Source of the DNA: Corynebacterium sp. NML140438
Lineage (GTDB): Bacteria > Actinomycetota > Actinomycetes > Mycobacteriales > Mycobacteriaceae
NCBI RefSeq assembly: GCF_001875725.1
Contig: NZ_MLCQ01000017.1
Coordinates: forward strand, 407,650 to 471,649
Direction of reading: 5' to 3'
Length of the DNA stretch: 64,000 bases
Part shown: positions 17,867 through 26,966 of the stretch, one piece after another
Layout of the letters: every line of letters starts with the position of its first letter
Position numbering within the stretch: position 1 is the stretch's first letter
Notes under the pieces: generated by a model
Told to the model about the DNA's origin: nothing
Databases searched by the model: none
What the model saw: only the letters and a program-made list of their open reading frames with translations
Made by a program: the position numbers and the translations under genes

Positions 17867-19357
17867 ATGACTTTTTCGGTTCCTGAATCGCTGCTCCCAG
17901 TCCGGGGCGACTCTGTCTCCCTGAACTTTTCGACGACCGCTCCGAGCGACACCGCGGCAATCCTCCTACCGGTGACCTCGGATGAATCGAAGATCGAGGT
18001 TCCGGTGACCTCCCTGGCGCCAAAGGGCACGCTCGAGGCTCTAGAGACTGTCGGTGCGAAGGGCACGGCCGGCGAGGTCACCCGAGTGGTGGTTGACGGC
18101 AAGCTGGTCATCGCATTCGGCCTCGGCAACGCGGACGAGATTGATGATGAGACCGTCCGCCGCGCTGTCGGCGCGCTGGCCCGAACACTCTACGGCACGG
18201 AATCTGCGGTGATTTCGACCGAGTTCGGCGTCAGCCCTGTTGTGGAGGGCCTGCTGCTCGGCGCGTACAAGTACAAGGGCTTCAAGGCCCCGTGCCAGTG
18301 CGGCTGCGACGGCGAGCACGGGCTTACAAACGTCACCGTTGTGGGCAAGGAAGACGAGCAGGAGGCCTTCGACCAGACAGTCATCCTCGCGGAATCGGTC
18401 ATGCTGGCGCGCGACCTCGTCAACACGCCTTCGAACCACCTCTACCCTGCTGTGTACGCGGAGCTCATTGAGAACGTGGGCAAGCAGATCGGCCTCGAAG
18501 TCGAGGTGTTCGACGAGAAGTACCTTGAGGAGCAGGGCTTCGGCGGTATTCTTGCCGTCGGCCAAGGTTCTGCTCGCGCGCCTCGCCTGGTGCACCTGAA
18601 GTGGACGCCTTCGACGTCGAGCTCCTCCGTCGCGCTAGTTGGTAAGGGCATCACGTTCGACACCGGCGGTATTTCCCTGAAGCCAGGTGCGAAGATGGAG
18701 GACATGATCTCCGACATGGGTGGCTCTGCTGCCCAGTTCGGTGCGATTGTCGCGGCGGCTCGTCTGAACCTGGGCGTCGCTGTTGACGCCTGGCTGCCAC
18801 TGGCAGAGAACATGCCGTCCGGCAGCGCTACCCGCCCAGGCGACGTGATTCGCCACTACGGCGGCATCACCAGCGAGATTCTGAACACGGACGCTGAGGG
18901 GCGCCTCGTGCTCGCGGACGCTATGGCGCGCGCAGCAGAGGACAATCCTGACTTCATGATTGAGACGTCCACGCTGACCGGTGCCCAGCTCGTCGCCCTC
19001 GGCAATCGCACCGCCGGCGTGATGGGCTCTGATGATTTCCGCGACCGCGTTGCTGCGCTGGGCCGCGAGGTCGGCGAGCAGGCGTGGGCGATGCCACTGT
19101 TGGAGGAGCAGGAGGAGGAATTGAAGTCCCCAATTGCTGATATCCGCAACGTCCACAATGCCCGCACTGGTGGCATGTTGTTCGCTGGCCTGTACCTGTC
19201 CCGCTTCGTCGGTGAGGACACCGAGTGGGTCCACATCGACGTCGCTGGCCCAGCATGGAACGGTGGCTCGCCGCACGGCTACACCCCGAAGCGCGCGACG
19301 GGTGCCCCGCTGCGCACCATCGTTGCAACGCTCCGCGGCATCGCTGAAGGCAACTAA
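17867..19357 (+). CDS. pepB: Leucyl aminopeptidase (M17)
   Basis: Cytoplasmic hexameric, two-metal aminopeptidase removing N-terminal residues from peptides. The 496-aa protein carries the M17 signature NTDAEGRL near 340, the metal and catalytic lysine segment GKGITFDTGG near 262, and DMGGSAAQFG near 283. An inserted run CQCGCDGEHG near 145 is cysteine-rich and unusual for the N-domain. An AAGAAAGG ribosome-binding site precedes the ATG. The terminator stem at 19384 lies inside the 3' end of the opposing gene. Confidence 0.95.
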   Translation: MTFSVPESLLPVRGDSVSLNFSTTAPSDTAAILLPVTSDESKIEVPVTSLAPKGTLEALETVGAKGTAGEVTRVVVDGKLVIAFGLGNADEIDDETVRRAVGALARTLYGTESAVISTEFGVSPVVEGLLLGAYKYKGFKAPCQCGCDGEHGLTNVTVVGKEDEQEAFDQTVILAESVMLARDLVNTPSNHLYPAVYAELIENVGKQIGLEVEVFDEKYLEEQGFGGILAVGQGSARAPRLVHLKWTPSTSSSSVALVGKGITFDTGGISLKPGAKMEDMISDMGGSAAQFGAIVAAARLNLGVAVDAWLPLAENMPSGSATRPGDVIRHYGGITSEILNTDAEGRLVLADAMARAAEDNPDFMIETSTLTGAQLVALGNRTAGVMGSDDFRDRVAALGREVGEQAWAMPLLEEQEEELKSPIADIRNVHNARTGGMLFAGLYLSRFVGEDTEWVHIDVAGPAWNGGSPHGYTPKRATGAPLRTIVATLRGIAEGN

Positions 19358-19366
19358 GCCTCGGTT

Positions 19367-19774
19367 TTAAGAGAAAGGATGTTCGCCGCGCTCAAACTTG
19401 GCGCGGCGTTCTTTCTGTTCCGCCCGCTTCCGCAGGATGCGCTCCTGCTCCATCTTGCGGCGCATCCGGTCTGGATAGCCGGTTTCCTCAACGTCGTAGA
19501 GAGAAATATTCAGGAGCTGAGCGACGGCATCGATGCCTTTCGGCCCTCCGATGCGGCGGCGGGTGTAGTTTCCTTCTTCGTCAACTAGCACGACGGACAT
19601 CTCATTGACCATCGTTTCTGGCTCGACAAACCCCTCCACGAAGACACGCCTCGCGACCCATTCCTTGAGGTAGGCAGCGTCTTCCGGCCGGATGGTTTCG
19701 CCGGGCGCGCGTGGTGGTTTGAAGGTTGTTTGCTTCTTCCGCTTGCCGAACAGGTTAAACACTTCTCTCATCAT
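19367..19774 (-). CDS. Conserved actinobacterial hypothetical protein
   Basis: 135-aa, charged, soluble-looking protein with no motif I recognise. The N-terminal part has FGKRKKQTTF; the middle reads EMSVVLVDEEGNYTRRRIGGPKG, a beta-rich element; the C-terminus is a basic helix rich in Arg, Lys and Glu (RRKMEQERILRKRAEQKERR) that may form a coiled coil. The start is uncertain between 19774 and 19771 (consecutive ATGs). It sits between pepB and the E2 gene as in C. glutamicum (cg2420 position). The pepB terminator stem is encoded inside its last codons. Confidence 0.7.
   Translation of the reverse strand: MMREVFNLFGKRKKQTTFKPPRAPGETIRPEDAAYLKEWVARRVFVEGFVEPETMVNEMSVVLVDEEGNYTRRRIGGPKGIDAVAQLLNISLYDVEETGYPDRMRRKMEQERILRKRAEQKERRAKFERGEHPFS
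19384..19415 (+). terminator. pepB terminator embedded in the opposing gene
   Basis: Stem CGCCGCGC/GCGCGGCG (19384-19391 with 19401-19408) followed by TTCTTTCTGTT, 27 bp after the pepB stop and within the last 50 bp of the minus-strand gene. Confidence 0.65.
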
Positions 19775-19918
19775 ACGGATATTTCTCGACGCCCCAATTC
19801 TGCGTTTTGTAGCCTTCAACAAAATAGTTGCCCCCGAAAGGCACGAAAGTCTTCGGTGACAGGTACGCTATTGACCTGTATAGCTTCTACGAAAATGTAT
19901 CTGCGAGGAGACTAAATT

Positions 19919-21607
19919 ATGGCGCACTCTGTCGAGATGCCTGAGCTGGGCGAATCCGTCACGGAAGGCACAATCACCACCTGGCTGAAGGAAGTCGGCG
20001 ACACGGTAGAGGTCGACGAACCTTTGCTGGAGGTTTCCACCGATAAGGTCGACACGGAGATTCCGTCCCCTGTCGCCGGTGTAATCCTCGAGATTAAGGC
20101 CGAAGAAGACGACACCGTTGATGTCGGTGACGTCATTGTGATTATCGGCGAAGAAGGCGAAGCCCCAGCTGCGGACTCGGCAAAGGACGCGGAACCTCAG
20201 AAAGAGGAAGAAAAGGAAGCTCCGAAGGAGGAGAAGGCAGAGCAGCCTTCTTCCGGCGACGCCACCGACGTCTCCATGCCTGAGCTTGGCGAATCCGTGA
20301 CCGAGGGCACCATCACCACCTGGCTGAAGGAAGTCGGCGACACCGTCGAGGTCGACGAGCCACTGCTCGAGGTCTCCACAGACAAGGTCGATACCGAGAT
20401 TCCTTCCCCAGTCGCCGGCACCCTCGTAGAGATCCTCGCTGAGGAAGACGACACCGTCGAGGTCGGCGAAGTCATCGCCCGCATCGGCGACGCCAACGCA
20501 AAGCCAGCAGAAAAGGAAGCTCCAAAGACCGAGGAGCCAAAGGAAGAAAAGAAGGAAGCCCCGAAGGAGGAGAAGACTGAGGAGCCTAAGGAGGAGAAGC
20601 CGAAGGAGGAGAAGCCAGCGCAGCAGGCTTCCACCAAGGTAAACAAGTCCGACGGTTCCGTCCCGTACGTGACCCCGCTGGTGCGCAAGCTGGCAGAAAA
20701 GCACGGCGTTGACCTTTCCACAATCGAAGGAACCGGTGTTGGCGGTCGTATCCGCAAGCAGGACGTCCTTGCTGCGGCGAAGGGCGGCGCCGAGGACAAG
20801 GCCGAGGCGTCGGCTGTGAAGTCCGAGGAGAAGAAGGGCGCTCGCTCCAACTGGTCCACCAAGTCCGTGGATCCGGAGAAGCAGCCGCTGATCGGCACGA
20901 CGCAGAAGGTCAACCGCATCCGTGAGATCACCGCTGCGAAGATGGTCGAGTCGCTGCAGACTACTGCTCAGCTCACGCACGTCCAGGAGGTCGATGTCAC
21001 CCGCATCGCGGAGCTGCGCAAGCGTGTGAAGCCGGAGTTCATCAAGAAGCACGACGCCAACATCACCTACCTTGCGTTCTTCATCAAGGCGACGGCGGAA
21101 GCCCTTGTTTCCCACCCGAACGTCAACGCGTCGTACGATGCGGAGAAGAAGGAGATCACCTACCACGAGGACGTCAACATCGGCGTCGCAGTGGATACTC
21201 CACAGGGCCTGCTCGTACCAGTGATCAAGCGTGCACAGGACCTGAACCTGGCACAGATCGCCCAGGCAATCAACGACCTGGCCACCCGCGCACGCAACAA
21301 GAAGCTGCGCCCGGACGACCTGTCTGGCGCTACGTTCACGGTGACCAACATCGGTTCCGAGGGCGCGCTGCTGGATACTCCGGTGCTCACCCCACCGCAG
21401 GCCGGCATCCTGGGCACCGCGGCGATTGAGAAGCGCCCGGTCATCGTCACGGAGGAAGGGAGCGACTCCATCGCAATTCGCCAGATGTGCTACCTGCCGT
21501 TCACCTACGATCACCAGCTGATCGACGGCGCAGATGCAGGCCGCTTCATCACTACGATCAAGGACCGCATCGAAACCGGTGACTTCGAAAGCGACCTGGA
21601 CCTCTAA
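19919..21607 (+). CDS. aceF: 2-oxoacid dehydrogenase E2 (dihydrolipoamide acyltransferase) with two lipoyl domains
   Basis: Core E2 of the pyruvate / 2-oxoglutarate dehydrogenase supercomplex, annotated sucB or aceF in corynebacteria. The 562-aa protein has two nearly identical lipoyl domains (about 2-77 and 118-195), each with the lipoyl lysine in EVSTDKVDTEIPSP. They are followed by a Lys/Glu/Pro-rich linker with repeated PKEEK, a peripheral subunit-binding domain (YVTPLVRKLAEKHGVD, near 245-280), and a C-terminal catalytic domain ending with YDHQLIDGADAGRF. C. glutamicum AceF has three lipoyl domains, so one fewer here. Shine-Dalgarno GAGGAG precedes the ATG. The lipoyl ligase pathway genes lie downstream. 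Confidence 0.95.
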   Translation: MAHSVEMPELGESVTEGTITTWLKEVGDTVEVDEPLLEVSTDKVDTEIPSPVAGVILEIKAEEDDTVDVGDVIVIIGEEGEAPAADSAKDAEPQKEEEKEAPKEEKAEQPSSGDATDVSMPELGESVTEGTITTWLKEVGDTVEVDEPLLEVSTDKVDTEIPSPVAGTLVEILAEEDDTVEVGEVIARIGDANAKPAEKEAPKTEEPKEEKKEAPKEEKTEEPKEEKPKEEKPAQQASTKVNKSDGSVPYVTPLVRKLAEKHGVDLSTIEGTGVGGRIRKQDVLAAAKGGAEDKAEASAVKSEEKKGARSNWSTKSVDPEKQPLIGTTQKVNRIREITAAKMVESLQTTAQLTHVQEVDVTRIAELRKRVKPEFIKKHDANITYLAFFIKATAEALVSHPNVNASYDAEKKEITYHEDVNIGVAVDTPQGLLVPVIKRAQDLNLAQIAQAINDLATRARNKKLRPDDLSGATFTVTNIGSEGALLDTPVLTPPQAGILGTAAIEKRPVIVTEEGSDSIAIRQMCYLPFTYDHQLIDGADAGRFITTIKDRIETGDFESDLDL

Positions 21608-21640
21608 ACCCTTCAAATCCAGGTCAATATGAGGAACCTT

Positions 21641-21688
21641 AGCGGTGGCCCCGATACCAATACGGTGTTGGGGCCACCGCTGTTTTCA
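21641..21688 (+). terminator. Terminator of the E2 gene
   Basis: Perfect stem AGCGGTGGCCCC/GGGGCCACCGCT (21641-21652 with 21670-21681) followed by GTTTTC. Confidence 0.9.
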
Positions 21689-21783
21689 CCCCTGGTTGCT
21701 TTCAGCTGACTGGCCGACCTCGTACAGTTTTGCCCCGTAGACTATCCACTACATCAAGTTCAGAACTACCAAAGGAGTAGATC

Positions 21784-24633
21784 TTGGATTACATCACACG
21801 CCACATTGGTCCGAACATGCAAGAGACGGAGGTGATGCTGCAGAAAGTCGGCTACGACTCCCTCGACGCACTCACCACCGCCGCCATCCCAGGCGATCTG
21901 CTGCTTCAACGGCCACTTGATCTTCCCTCCCCGCTGACGGAGTACGAGGCGCAGGATCAGTTGCGTGAGCTGGCGTCGAAAAATGAGGTGCTGAAGGCCT
22001 TTTACGGGCAGGGCTACTCGTCGACGCTGACCCCACCGGTGATTCGTCGTGGTGTGGTCGAGGATGCTGGCTGGTACACGGCGTATACCCCCTACCAGCC
22101 TGAGATTTCGCAGGGCCGCCTCGAGGCGCTGCTGAACTTCCAGACGATGGTGCAGGACCTGACTGGTCTGGATATTGCGAACGCTTCGCTGTTGGATGAG
22201 GCGTCGGCGGCTGCGGAGGCTGTTGGTCTGATGGCACGCGCGGTGCGGAAGGGCCGGACTGTGTTGTTGGATGCGCGTCTGCACCCGCAGGTGTTGCGGG
22301 TCGCGTCGGAGCGTGCGCGCACGCTTGACCTTGAGGTACAAATTGTTGACCTGCGCGAGGGCGTCGTGGGCGACGGCATCGTTGGTGCCATCGTGGCGTA
22401 CCCGGGAACGGAGGGCGACATCGTTGATCCTCGCGCGGTGATCGAAGCGGTGCACGAGCGTGGTGGCTTGGTAGCGGTGGATGCCGATATCCTCGCACTC
22501 ACCCTGCTGGAGTCCCCTGGTGAGCTCGGGGCGGATATCGCGATTGGTTCCACGCAGCGCTTTGGTGTTCCGCTGTTCTACGGTGGCCCGCACGCCGCGT
22601 ACATGGCGGTCAAGGAGAAGATGAAGCGCCAGCTGCCGGGCCGTCTGGTGGGTGTGTCGAAGGACGCTGAGGGAACCCCCGCCTACCGTCTGGCGTTGCA
22701 GACTCGTGAGCAGCACATCCGCCGTGAGCGCGCGACGTCCAATATCTGTACCGCGCAGGCGCTGCTCGCGGTGACCGCGTCAATGTACGCCGTGTACCAC
22801 GGACCGCGTGGGCTCGAAGCTATCGCTGCCAAGGTGCACGACTGGGCGGTGCGTTTCGCCAAGTCCCTGCGTGACGCTGGTGTCGAGGTGAAGCACGACG
22901 CGTTCTTCGACACGGTAGCCGTCGTCGTAGACAGCTCCGAGGCAGTGTGCGAGCGCTTGTCGGATGCGGGGTACTTGGTCCGCCCGATCGATGCGATCAC
23001 CGTCGGCGTTTCCTTCGGCGAGGACACCGCAGAGGAGGACCTCGCGGCGCTGCTGGCGGGCTTCGGCGTCGATACCGTGGCCAGCGAAGCGCCGTCCGCG
23101 CTGCCCGAAGCACTGCGCCGCACCACGGAGTTCATGACGCACCCGAACTTCAACTCAGTGCACTCCGAGACGCAGATGATGCGCTATATCCGCAAGCTTG
23201 GCGACAAGGACCTCGCGCTGGATCGCACCATGATCCCGCTTGGCTCCTGCACGATGAAGCTCAACCCGACCGCGGGTCTGGAGACCATCACGTGGCCAGG
23301 ATTCGCAAATGTACACCCGTACACGCCGGATCGCTTCACTGCCGGTTGGAGAGAGCTTATCGACGAGCTCCGCGCCTGGCTGGTCGAAATCACTGGGTAC
23401 GCCGAGGTATCCATGCAACCAAACTCTGGCGCGACGGGCGAGCTGGCCGGCCTGCTGGCGATTCGCCGCTACCACGTTTCCCGCGGTGACCATGGGCGTG
23501 ACATCTGCCTGATTCCTGCTTCGGCGCACGGTACGAATGCGGCGTCGGCGACGCTGGCGAACCTTCGGGTGGTCGTCGTGAAGACTGCTGAGGATGGCTC
23601 GATCGACCTGGCCGACTTGGATGCGAAGTTGGAGCAGCACGGCGAGCACGTTGCAGCGATTATGGTCACCTACCCGTCCACGCACGGTGTGTACGAGGAC
23701 ACGGTGCAGGCCGTCGCGGAAAAGGTGCACGCGGTGGGTGGCCAGGTCTACATCGATGGCGCGAACATGAATGCGCTGACTGGGCTTGCGCGCCCGGGTG
23801 ACTTTGGCGGCGACGTGTCGCACCTGAACCTGCATAAGACGTTTACGATTCCGCACGGCGGTGGCGGCCCGGGCGTTGGCCCGATTGGTGTGGCGGAGCA
23901 CCTGATTCCGTTCCTGCCGACGGACCCGAATGTGGATCCAGCGCATGCGGCCGACCCTGCCCCGGTTGGCGAGGGCGTGCCGGTTGCCGCGGCGAAGTTC
24001 GGCTCGGCGGGCGTGCTGCAGATCGCGTGGTCCTACATCGCGATGAGCGGTGCGGAGGGGTTGGCGTCGGCAACTGCGCATGCGGTGCTGGCGGCGAACT
24101 ACGTGGCGAACGAGCTGCACGATTCCTTCCCGGTGCTCTATACCGGCGAACATGGCCTGGTGGGCCACGAGTGCATTCTTGACCTGCGCGAACTGACTGA
24201 CCGCTCCGGTGTGACCGCAGCGGATGTGGCGAAGCGTCTGGTGGACTACGGCTTCCACGCCCCTACCCTCGCGTTCCCGGTGGCGGGCACGTTGATGGTG
24301 GAGCCGACCGAGTCCGAAGATCTGGACGAACTCGACCGCTTCATCGAGGCAATGCGTTCGATCCGCGCGGAGATCCAGGAGATTATCGACGGCAAGATTG
24401 CCTACGAGGCCTCCGTCCTGCACCACGCACCGTTTACTGCGCACAGCGTCGCCTCCACCGCGTGGGATTACGAGTTCTCCCGCGAGCAGGCCGCCTACCC
24501 GGTCGATCGCTTGGTGCGCGAGAAGTATTTCCCGCCGGTGCGCCGCATTGATGAGGCGTACGGCGACCGCAACCTGGTGTGCTCCTGCCCGCCGCCAGAG
24601 GCATTTGATATTTCGGAGAGCTCGGAAAAGTAA
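21784..24633 (+). CDS. gcvP: Glycine dehydrogenase (decarboxylating), P protein
   Basis: PLP-dependent decarboxylase that moves the aminomethyl group of glycine onto lipoyl-GcvH. The 949-aa single-chain form (alpha and beta halves fused) opens with ITRHIGPN and has the PLP lysine in HLNLHKTFTIPHGGGGPG near 684. The start is TTG at 21784, chosen because AAAGGAG lies 7 nt upstream and the family N-terminus begins here. A TAGACT hexamer near 21739 is a possible -10. gcvT follows after 12 bp, so gcvPTH form an operon. Confidence 0.96.
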   Translation: MDYITRHIGPNMQETEVMLQKVGYDSLDALTTAAIPGDLLLQRPLDLPSPLTEYEAQDQLRELASKNEVLKAFYGQGYSSTLTPPVIRRGVVEDAGWYTAYTPYQPEISQGRLEALLNFQTMVQDLTGLDIANASLLDEASAAAEAVGLMARAVRKGRTVLLDARLHPQVLRVASERARTLDLEVQIVDLREGVVGDGIVGAIVAYPGTEGDIVDPRAVIEAVHERGGLVAVDADILALTLLESPGELGADIAIGSTQRFGVPLFYGGPHAAYMAVKEKMKRQLPGRLVGVSKDAEGTPAYRLALQTREQHIRRERATSNICTAQALLAVTASMYAVYHGPRGLEAIAAKVHDWAVRFAKSLRDAGVEVKHDAFFDTVAVVVDSSEAVCERLSDAGYLVRPIDAITVGVSFGEDTAEEDLAALLAGFGVDTVASEAPSALPEALRRTTEFMTHPNFNSVHSETQMMRYIRKLGDKDLALDRTMIPLGSCTMKLNPTAGLETITWPGFANVHPYTPDRFTAGWRELIDELRAWLVEITGYAEVSMQPNSGATGELAGLLAIRRYHVSRGDHGRDICLIPASAHGTNAASATLANLRVVVVKTAEDGSIDLADLDAKLEQHGEHVAAIMVTYPSTHGVYEDTVQAVAEKVHAVGGQVYIDGANMNALTGLARPGDFGGDVSHLNLHKTFTIPHGGGGPGVGPIGVAEHLIPFLPTDPNVDPAHAADPAPVGEGVPVAAAKFGSAGVLQIAWSYIAMSGAEGLASATAHAVLAANYVANELHDSFPVLYTGEHGLVGHECILDLRELTDRSGVTAADVAKRLVDYGFHAPTLAFPVAGTLMVEPTESEDLDELDRFIEAMRSIRAEIQEIIDGKIAYEASVLHHAPFTAHSVASTAWDYEFSREQAAYPVDRLVREKYFPPVRRIDEAYGDRNLVCSCPPPEAFDISESSEK

Positions 24634-24645
24634 GGAGTGATTGTG

Positions 24646-25713
24646 ATGTCTGAAACCCCTTTGTTTGCAGCGCATAAGGCGCTTGGTGCTTCCTTTACGG
24701 ACTTCGGTGGTTGGAACATGCCACTGAAGTACAACAATGAACTTGCAGAGCACCGCGCGGTGCGCGAGCGCGTCGGCATCTTCGACCTCTCGCACATGGG
24801 CGAGATCGATGTGCGCGGACCGCAAGCCGCGGAGTTTTTGGACTACGCGTTGATTTCCACGCTGTCGACCTTGCGCGTCGGCAAGGCGAAGTACTCGATG
24901 ATCGCGGCCGAAGACGGCGGCATCATCGACGATTTGATCTCCTACCGCCTGGACGACGAGCACTTCCTGGTCGTGCCGAACGCCGGCAACACGCCTGCGG
25001 TGTGGGAGGCATTCCAGGAGCGCGCGGCGAACTTCGACGTGGAGCTGACGAACCGCAGCGCGGACGTCGCGCTCGTGGCGGTGCAGGGCCCTGATTCCTT
25101 ATCGACGATCGCTTCGCACCTCGATGGCGACGCCGGCGCCTTGGCGTACTACTCGGCTGCACCGATGCGCTTCGGCGACTGCGGCGTGCTGGTCGCCCGA
25201 ACCGGCTACACCGGCGAGGACGGCTTCGAGATCTACTGCGATAACGCAGACGCCCGCACGATCTGGGACGCGCTCGCGCCGGACGCGACACCATGTGGTC
25301 TGGCTGCGCGCGATTCCCTGCGCCTCGAGGCATCGATGCCGCTGTACGGCCACGAGTTGTCCCGCGAAATCACCCCGGTTGAGGCCGGGATGGGCCGCGC
25401 GTTCGCCAAAAAGGAGGCGGACTTCGTGGGCAAGGACGCGATTGTCGGTCGTGAGCCGTCGGTGGTCATCGCTGGGCTTTCTTCGGAACAGCGTCGTGCC
25501 GCGCGCGAGGGCGCAGAGGTCTTCATCGGCGATACACGCATCGGCGTGGTGACCTCTGGTCAGCCGTCGCCGACCTTGCAGCGTCCGGTAGCGCTGGCGC
25601 ATCTCGACCCAGCGCACGCCGAGGTGGGCACGGCTGTTGAGGTTGATATCCGTGGACGCCGCTACCCGTTTACTATTGTGGATACACCGTTCTATTCGCG
25701 AAAGGACCAGTAA
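24646..25713 (+). CDS. gcvT: Aminomethyltransferase, T protein of glycine cleavage
   Basis: Transfers the methylene unit from aminomethyl-lipoyl GcvH to tetrahydrofolate and releases ammonia. The 355-aa protein has FGGWNMPLKY near 20, HRAVRERVGIFDLSHMGEI (folate-pocket region) near 40, and GYTGEDGFEIY near 190. I chose the ATG at 24646, 8 nt after AAGGAG; the in-frame GTG at 24637 overlaps that site. The stop is 2 bp before the gcvH ATG. Confidence 0.95.
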   Translation: MSETPLFAAHKALGASFTDFGGWNMPLKYNNELAEHRAVRERVGIFDLSHMGEIDVRGPQAAEFLDYALISTLSTLRVGKAKYSMIAAEDGGIIDDLISYRLDDEHFLVVPNAGNTPAVWEAFQERAANFDVELTNRSADVALVAVQGPDSLSTIASHLDGDAGALAYYSAAPMRFGDCGVLVARTGYTGEDGFEIYCDNADARTIWDALAPDATPCGLAARDSLRLEASMPLYGHELSREITPVEAGMGRAFAKKEADFVGKDAIVGREPSVVIAGLSSEQRRAAREGAEVFIGDTRIGVVTSGQPSPTLQRPVALAHLDPAHAEVGTAVEVDIRGRRYPFTIVDTPFYSRKDQ

Positions 25714-25715
25714 TC

Positions 25716-26108
25716 ATGTCTTTGAACCCTGATTTTTACTACTCGGAGGATCACGAGTGGATTGATGCTCGCCCTGAGGATGCTGTTGGCACCAAGGTGC
25801 GCGTAGGCATCACGAACGTTGCGGCTGATCGCCTCGGCGAGGTCGTGTTCGCTGAGCTGCCACAGGTTGGCGACCAGGTCACGGCGGGTGAGACCTGCGG
25901 CGAGGTCGAGTCGACGAAGTCGGTCTCCGACCTGTACGCACCGGTGACTGGTACGGTCACCGCGGTCAACGAGGACATCGACGGCGCCTACGAGGCCATC
26001 AACGAGGACCCGTTCGGCGCTGGCTGGCTCTTCGAGGTTGAGGTCGAGGAGGTCGGACCGTTGATGACGGCAGATGAGTACGCTGCCGCTAACGGTGTCG
26101 AAGGCTAG
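25716..26108 (+). CDS. gcvH: Glycine cleavage H protein
   Basis: Lipoyl carrier shuttling the aminomethyl group between P, T and L proteins. The 130-aa protein has the YYSEDHEWID start and the lipoylated lysine in GEVESTKSVSDLYAP near 68, plus the C-terminal GAGWLFEVE. The ribosome-binding site AAAGGA lies at the end of gcvT. It is followed 18 bp later by lipB, so its modification enzymes are encoded next door. Confidence 0.96.
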   Translation: MSLNPDFYYSEDHEWIDARPEDAVGTKVRVGITNVAADRLGEVVFAELPQVGDQVTAGETCGEVESTKSVSDLYAPVTGTVTAVNEDIDGAYEAINEDPFGAGWLFEVEVEEVGPLMTADEYAAANGVEG

Positions 26109-26112
26109 CGAC

Positions 26113-26118
26113 TATCGT
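26113..26118 (+). promoter_or_regulatory. -10 hexamer of lipB
   Basis: TATCGT ends 8 nt before the lipB ATG with no Shine-Dalgarno. It suggests a separate leaderless start even though gcvH ends just upstream. Confidence 0.4.
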
Positions 26119-26126
26119 TGGCAGGC

Positions 26127-26927
26127 ATGACAGCTCCACGCGATCCGTTCTTTCCTGCCGACAAATCCATTCGAGCCTCAGCCGCGCCGATTGATGTGCG
26201 CGAGCTGGGGCTCGTCGATTATGAGGAAGCCTGGCACCTCCAGGCGGAGCTAGCCAAGCAGCGCGCGGCTGACGAGATCCCGGACACGGTGTTGGTGTTG
26301 CAACACCCCTCGGTGTTTACCGCCGGCAAGCGGACCCAGCCGGAAGATCTCCCGGATGCGTCCTACCCGGTGCCAGTCGTCGACGTTGACCGCGGGGGCC
26401 GTATCACGTGGCACGGCGAGGGTCAGCTCGTCCTCTACCCGATCATCAAGCTTGCCCAACCGGTGGACGTCGTGGACTATGTTCGCCGCCTTGAGGAAGC
26501 CATCATCGAGACGGTGCGCAAGGCTGGTGTACATGCCGCCGGGCGTATCGATGGCCGCTCCGGCGTCTGGGTCCCGAAAACTGTCGAGGCGGCCGATCGC
26601 GCGGCGTCCCACCGCGATCGGAAGATTGCGGCCCTGGGCATCCGCATTACCCGCGGGGTGACCATGCACGGGCTCGCGCTGAATTGCGACAACACGTTGG
26701 AACACTACGGCCACATTGTCGCGTGCGGCATCGACGACGCTGACGTGACCACAATGAGCCTGGAGCTCGGCCGCGACGTCACGCCTGAGGAGATGACCGC
26801 GCCGCTACTCGACGCCCTCAAGCGCGCGCTTGCCGGGGAGCTTGTGGTGGCTGACCACAGCTTTGGTTCGGCGCCGGATCCGACGAAGGGGCTTAAACGT
26901 CGAGACGTAAGGCGAGCCTCCCATTAA
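26127..26927 (+). CDS. lipB: Octanoyl-[ACP]:protein octanoyltransferase
   Basis: Moves octanoate from ACP to lipoyl domains (E2, GcvH), the first step of lipoylation. The 266-aa protein has the family blocks [13 protein letters not shown] near 58, [13 protein letters not shown] near 92, and the catalytic Cys and Lys segments [15 protein letters not shown] near 178 and HIVACGIDD near 195. The start [12 protein letters not shown] matches the corynebacterial LipB N-terminus; the upstream in-frame TTG at 26118 is not used. lipA begins 39 bp downstream. Confidence 0.95.
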   Translation: MTAPRDPFFPADKSIRASAAPIDVRELGLVDYEEAWHLQAELAKQRAADEIPDTVLVLQHPSVFTAGKRTQPEDLPDASYPVPVVDVDRGGRITWHGEGQLVLYPIIKLAQPVDVVDYVRRLEEAIIETVRKAGVHAAGRIDGRSGVWVPKTVEAADRAASHRDRKIAALGIRITRGVTMHGLALNCDNTLEHYGHIVACGIDDADVTTMSLELGRDVTPEEMTAPLLDALKRALAGELVVADHSFGSAPDPTKGLKRRDVRRASH

Positions 26928-26953
26928 TCCTCGACTTTGCGGGAAGTGTTGGT

Positions 26954-26959
26954 TACGGT
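26954..26959 (+). promoter_or_regulatory. -10 hexamer of lipA
   Basis: TACGGT ends 7 nt before the GTG at 26967 and decides that start. Confidence 0.5.
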
Positions 26960-26966
26960 GGACGGC

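Noticed and set aside
19868..21616. 582-codon minus-strand frame opposite the E2 gene
   Set aside because: Antisense shadow; low-complexity leucine runs come from the Lys/Glu linker.
21608..21783. Glycine riboswitch before gcvP
   Set aside because: The 175-bp gap holds the E2 terminator and a promoter-like hexamer, and none of the conserved aptamer segments are present.
23155..24963. 602-codon minus-strand frame opposite gcvP/gcvT
   Set aside because: Spans two real genes on the other strand and has no coding signals.
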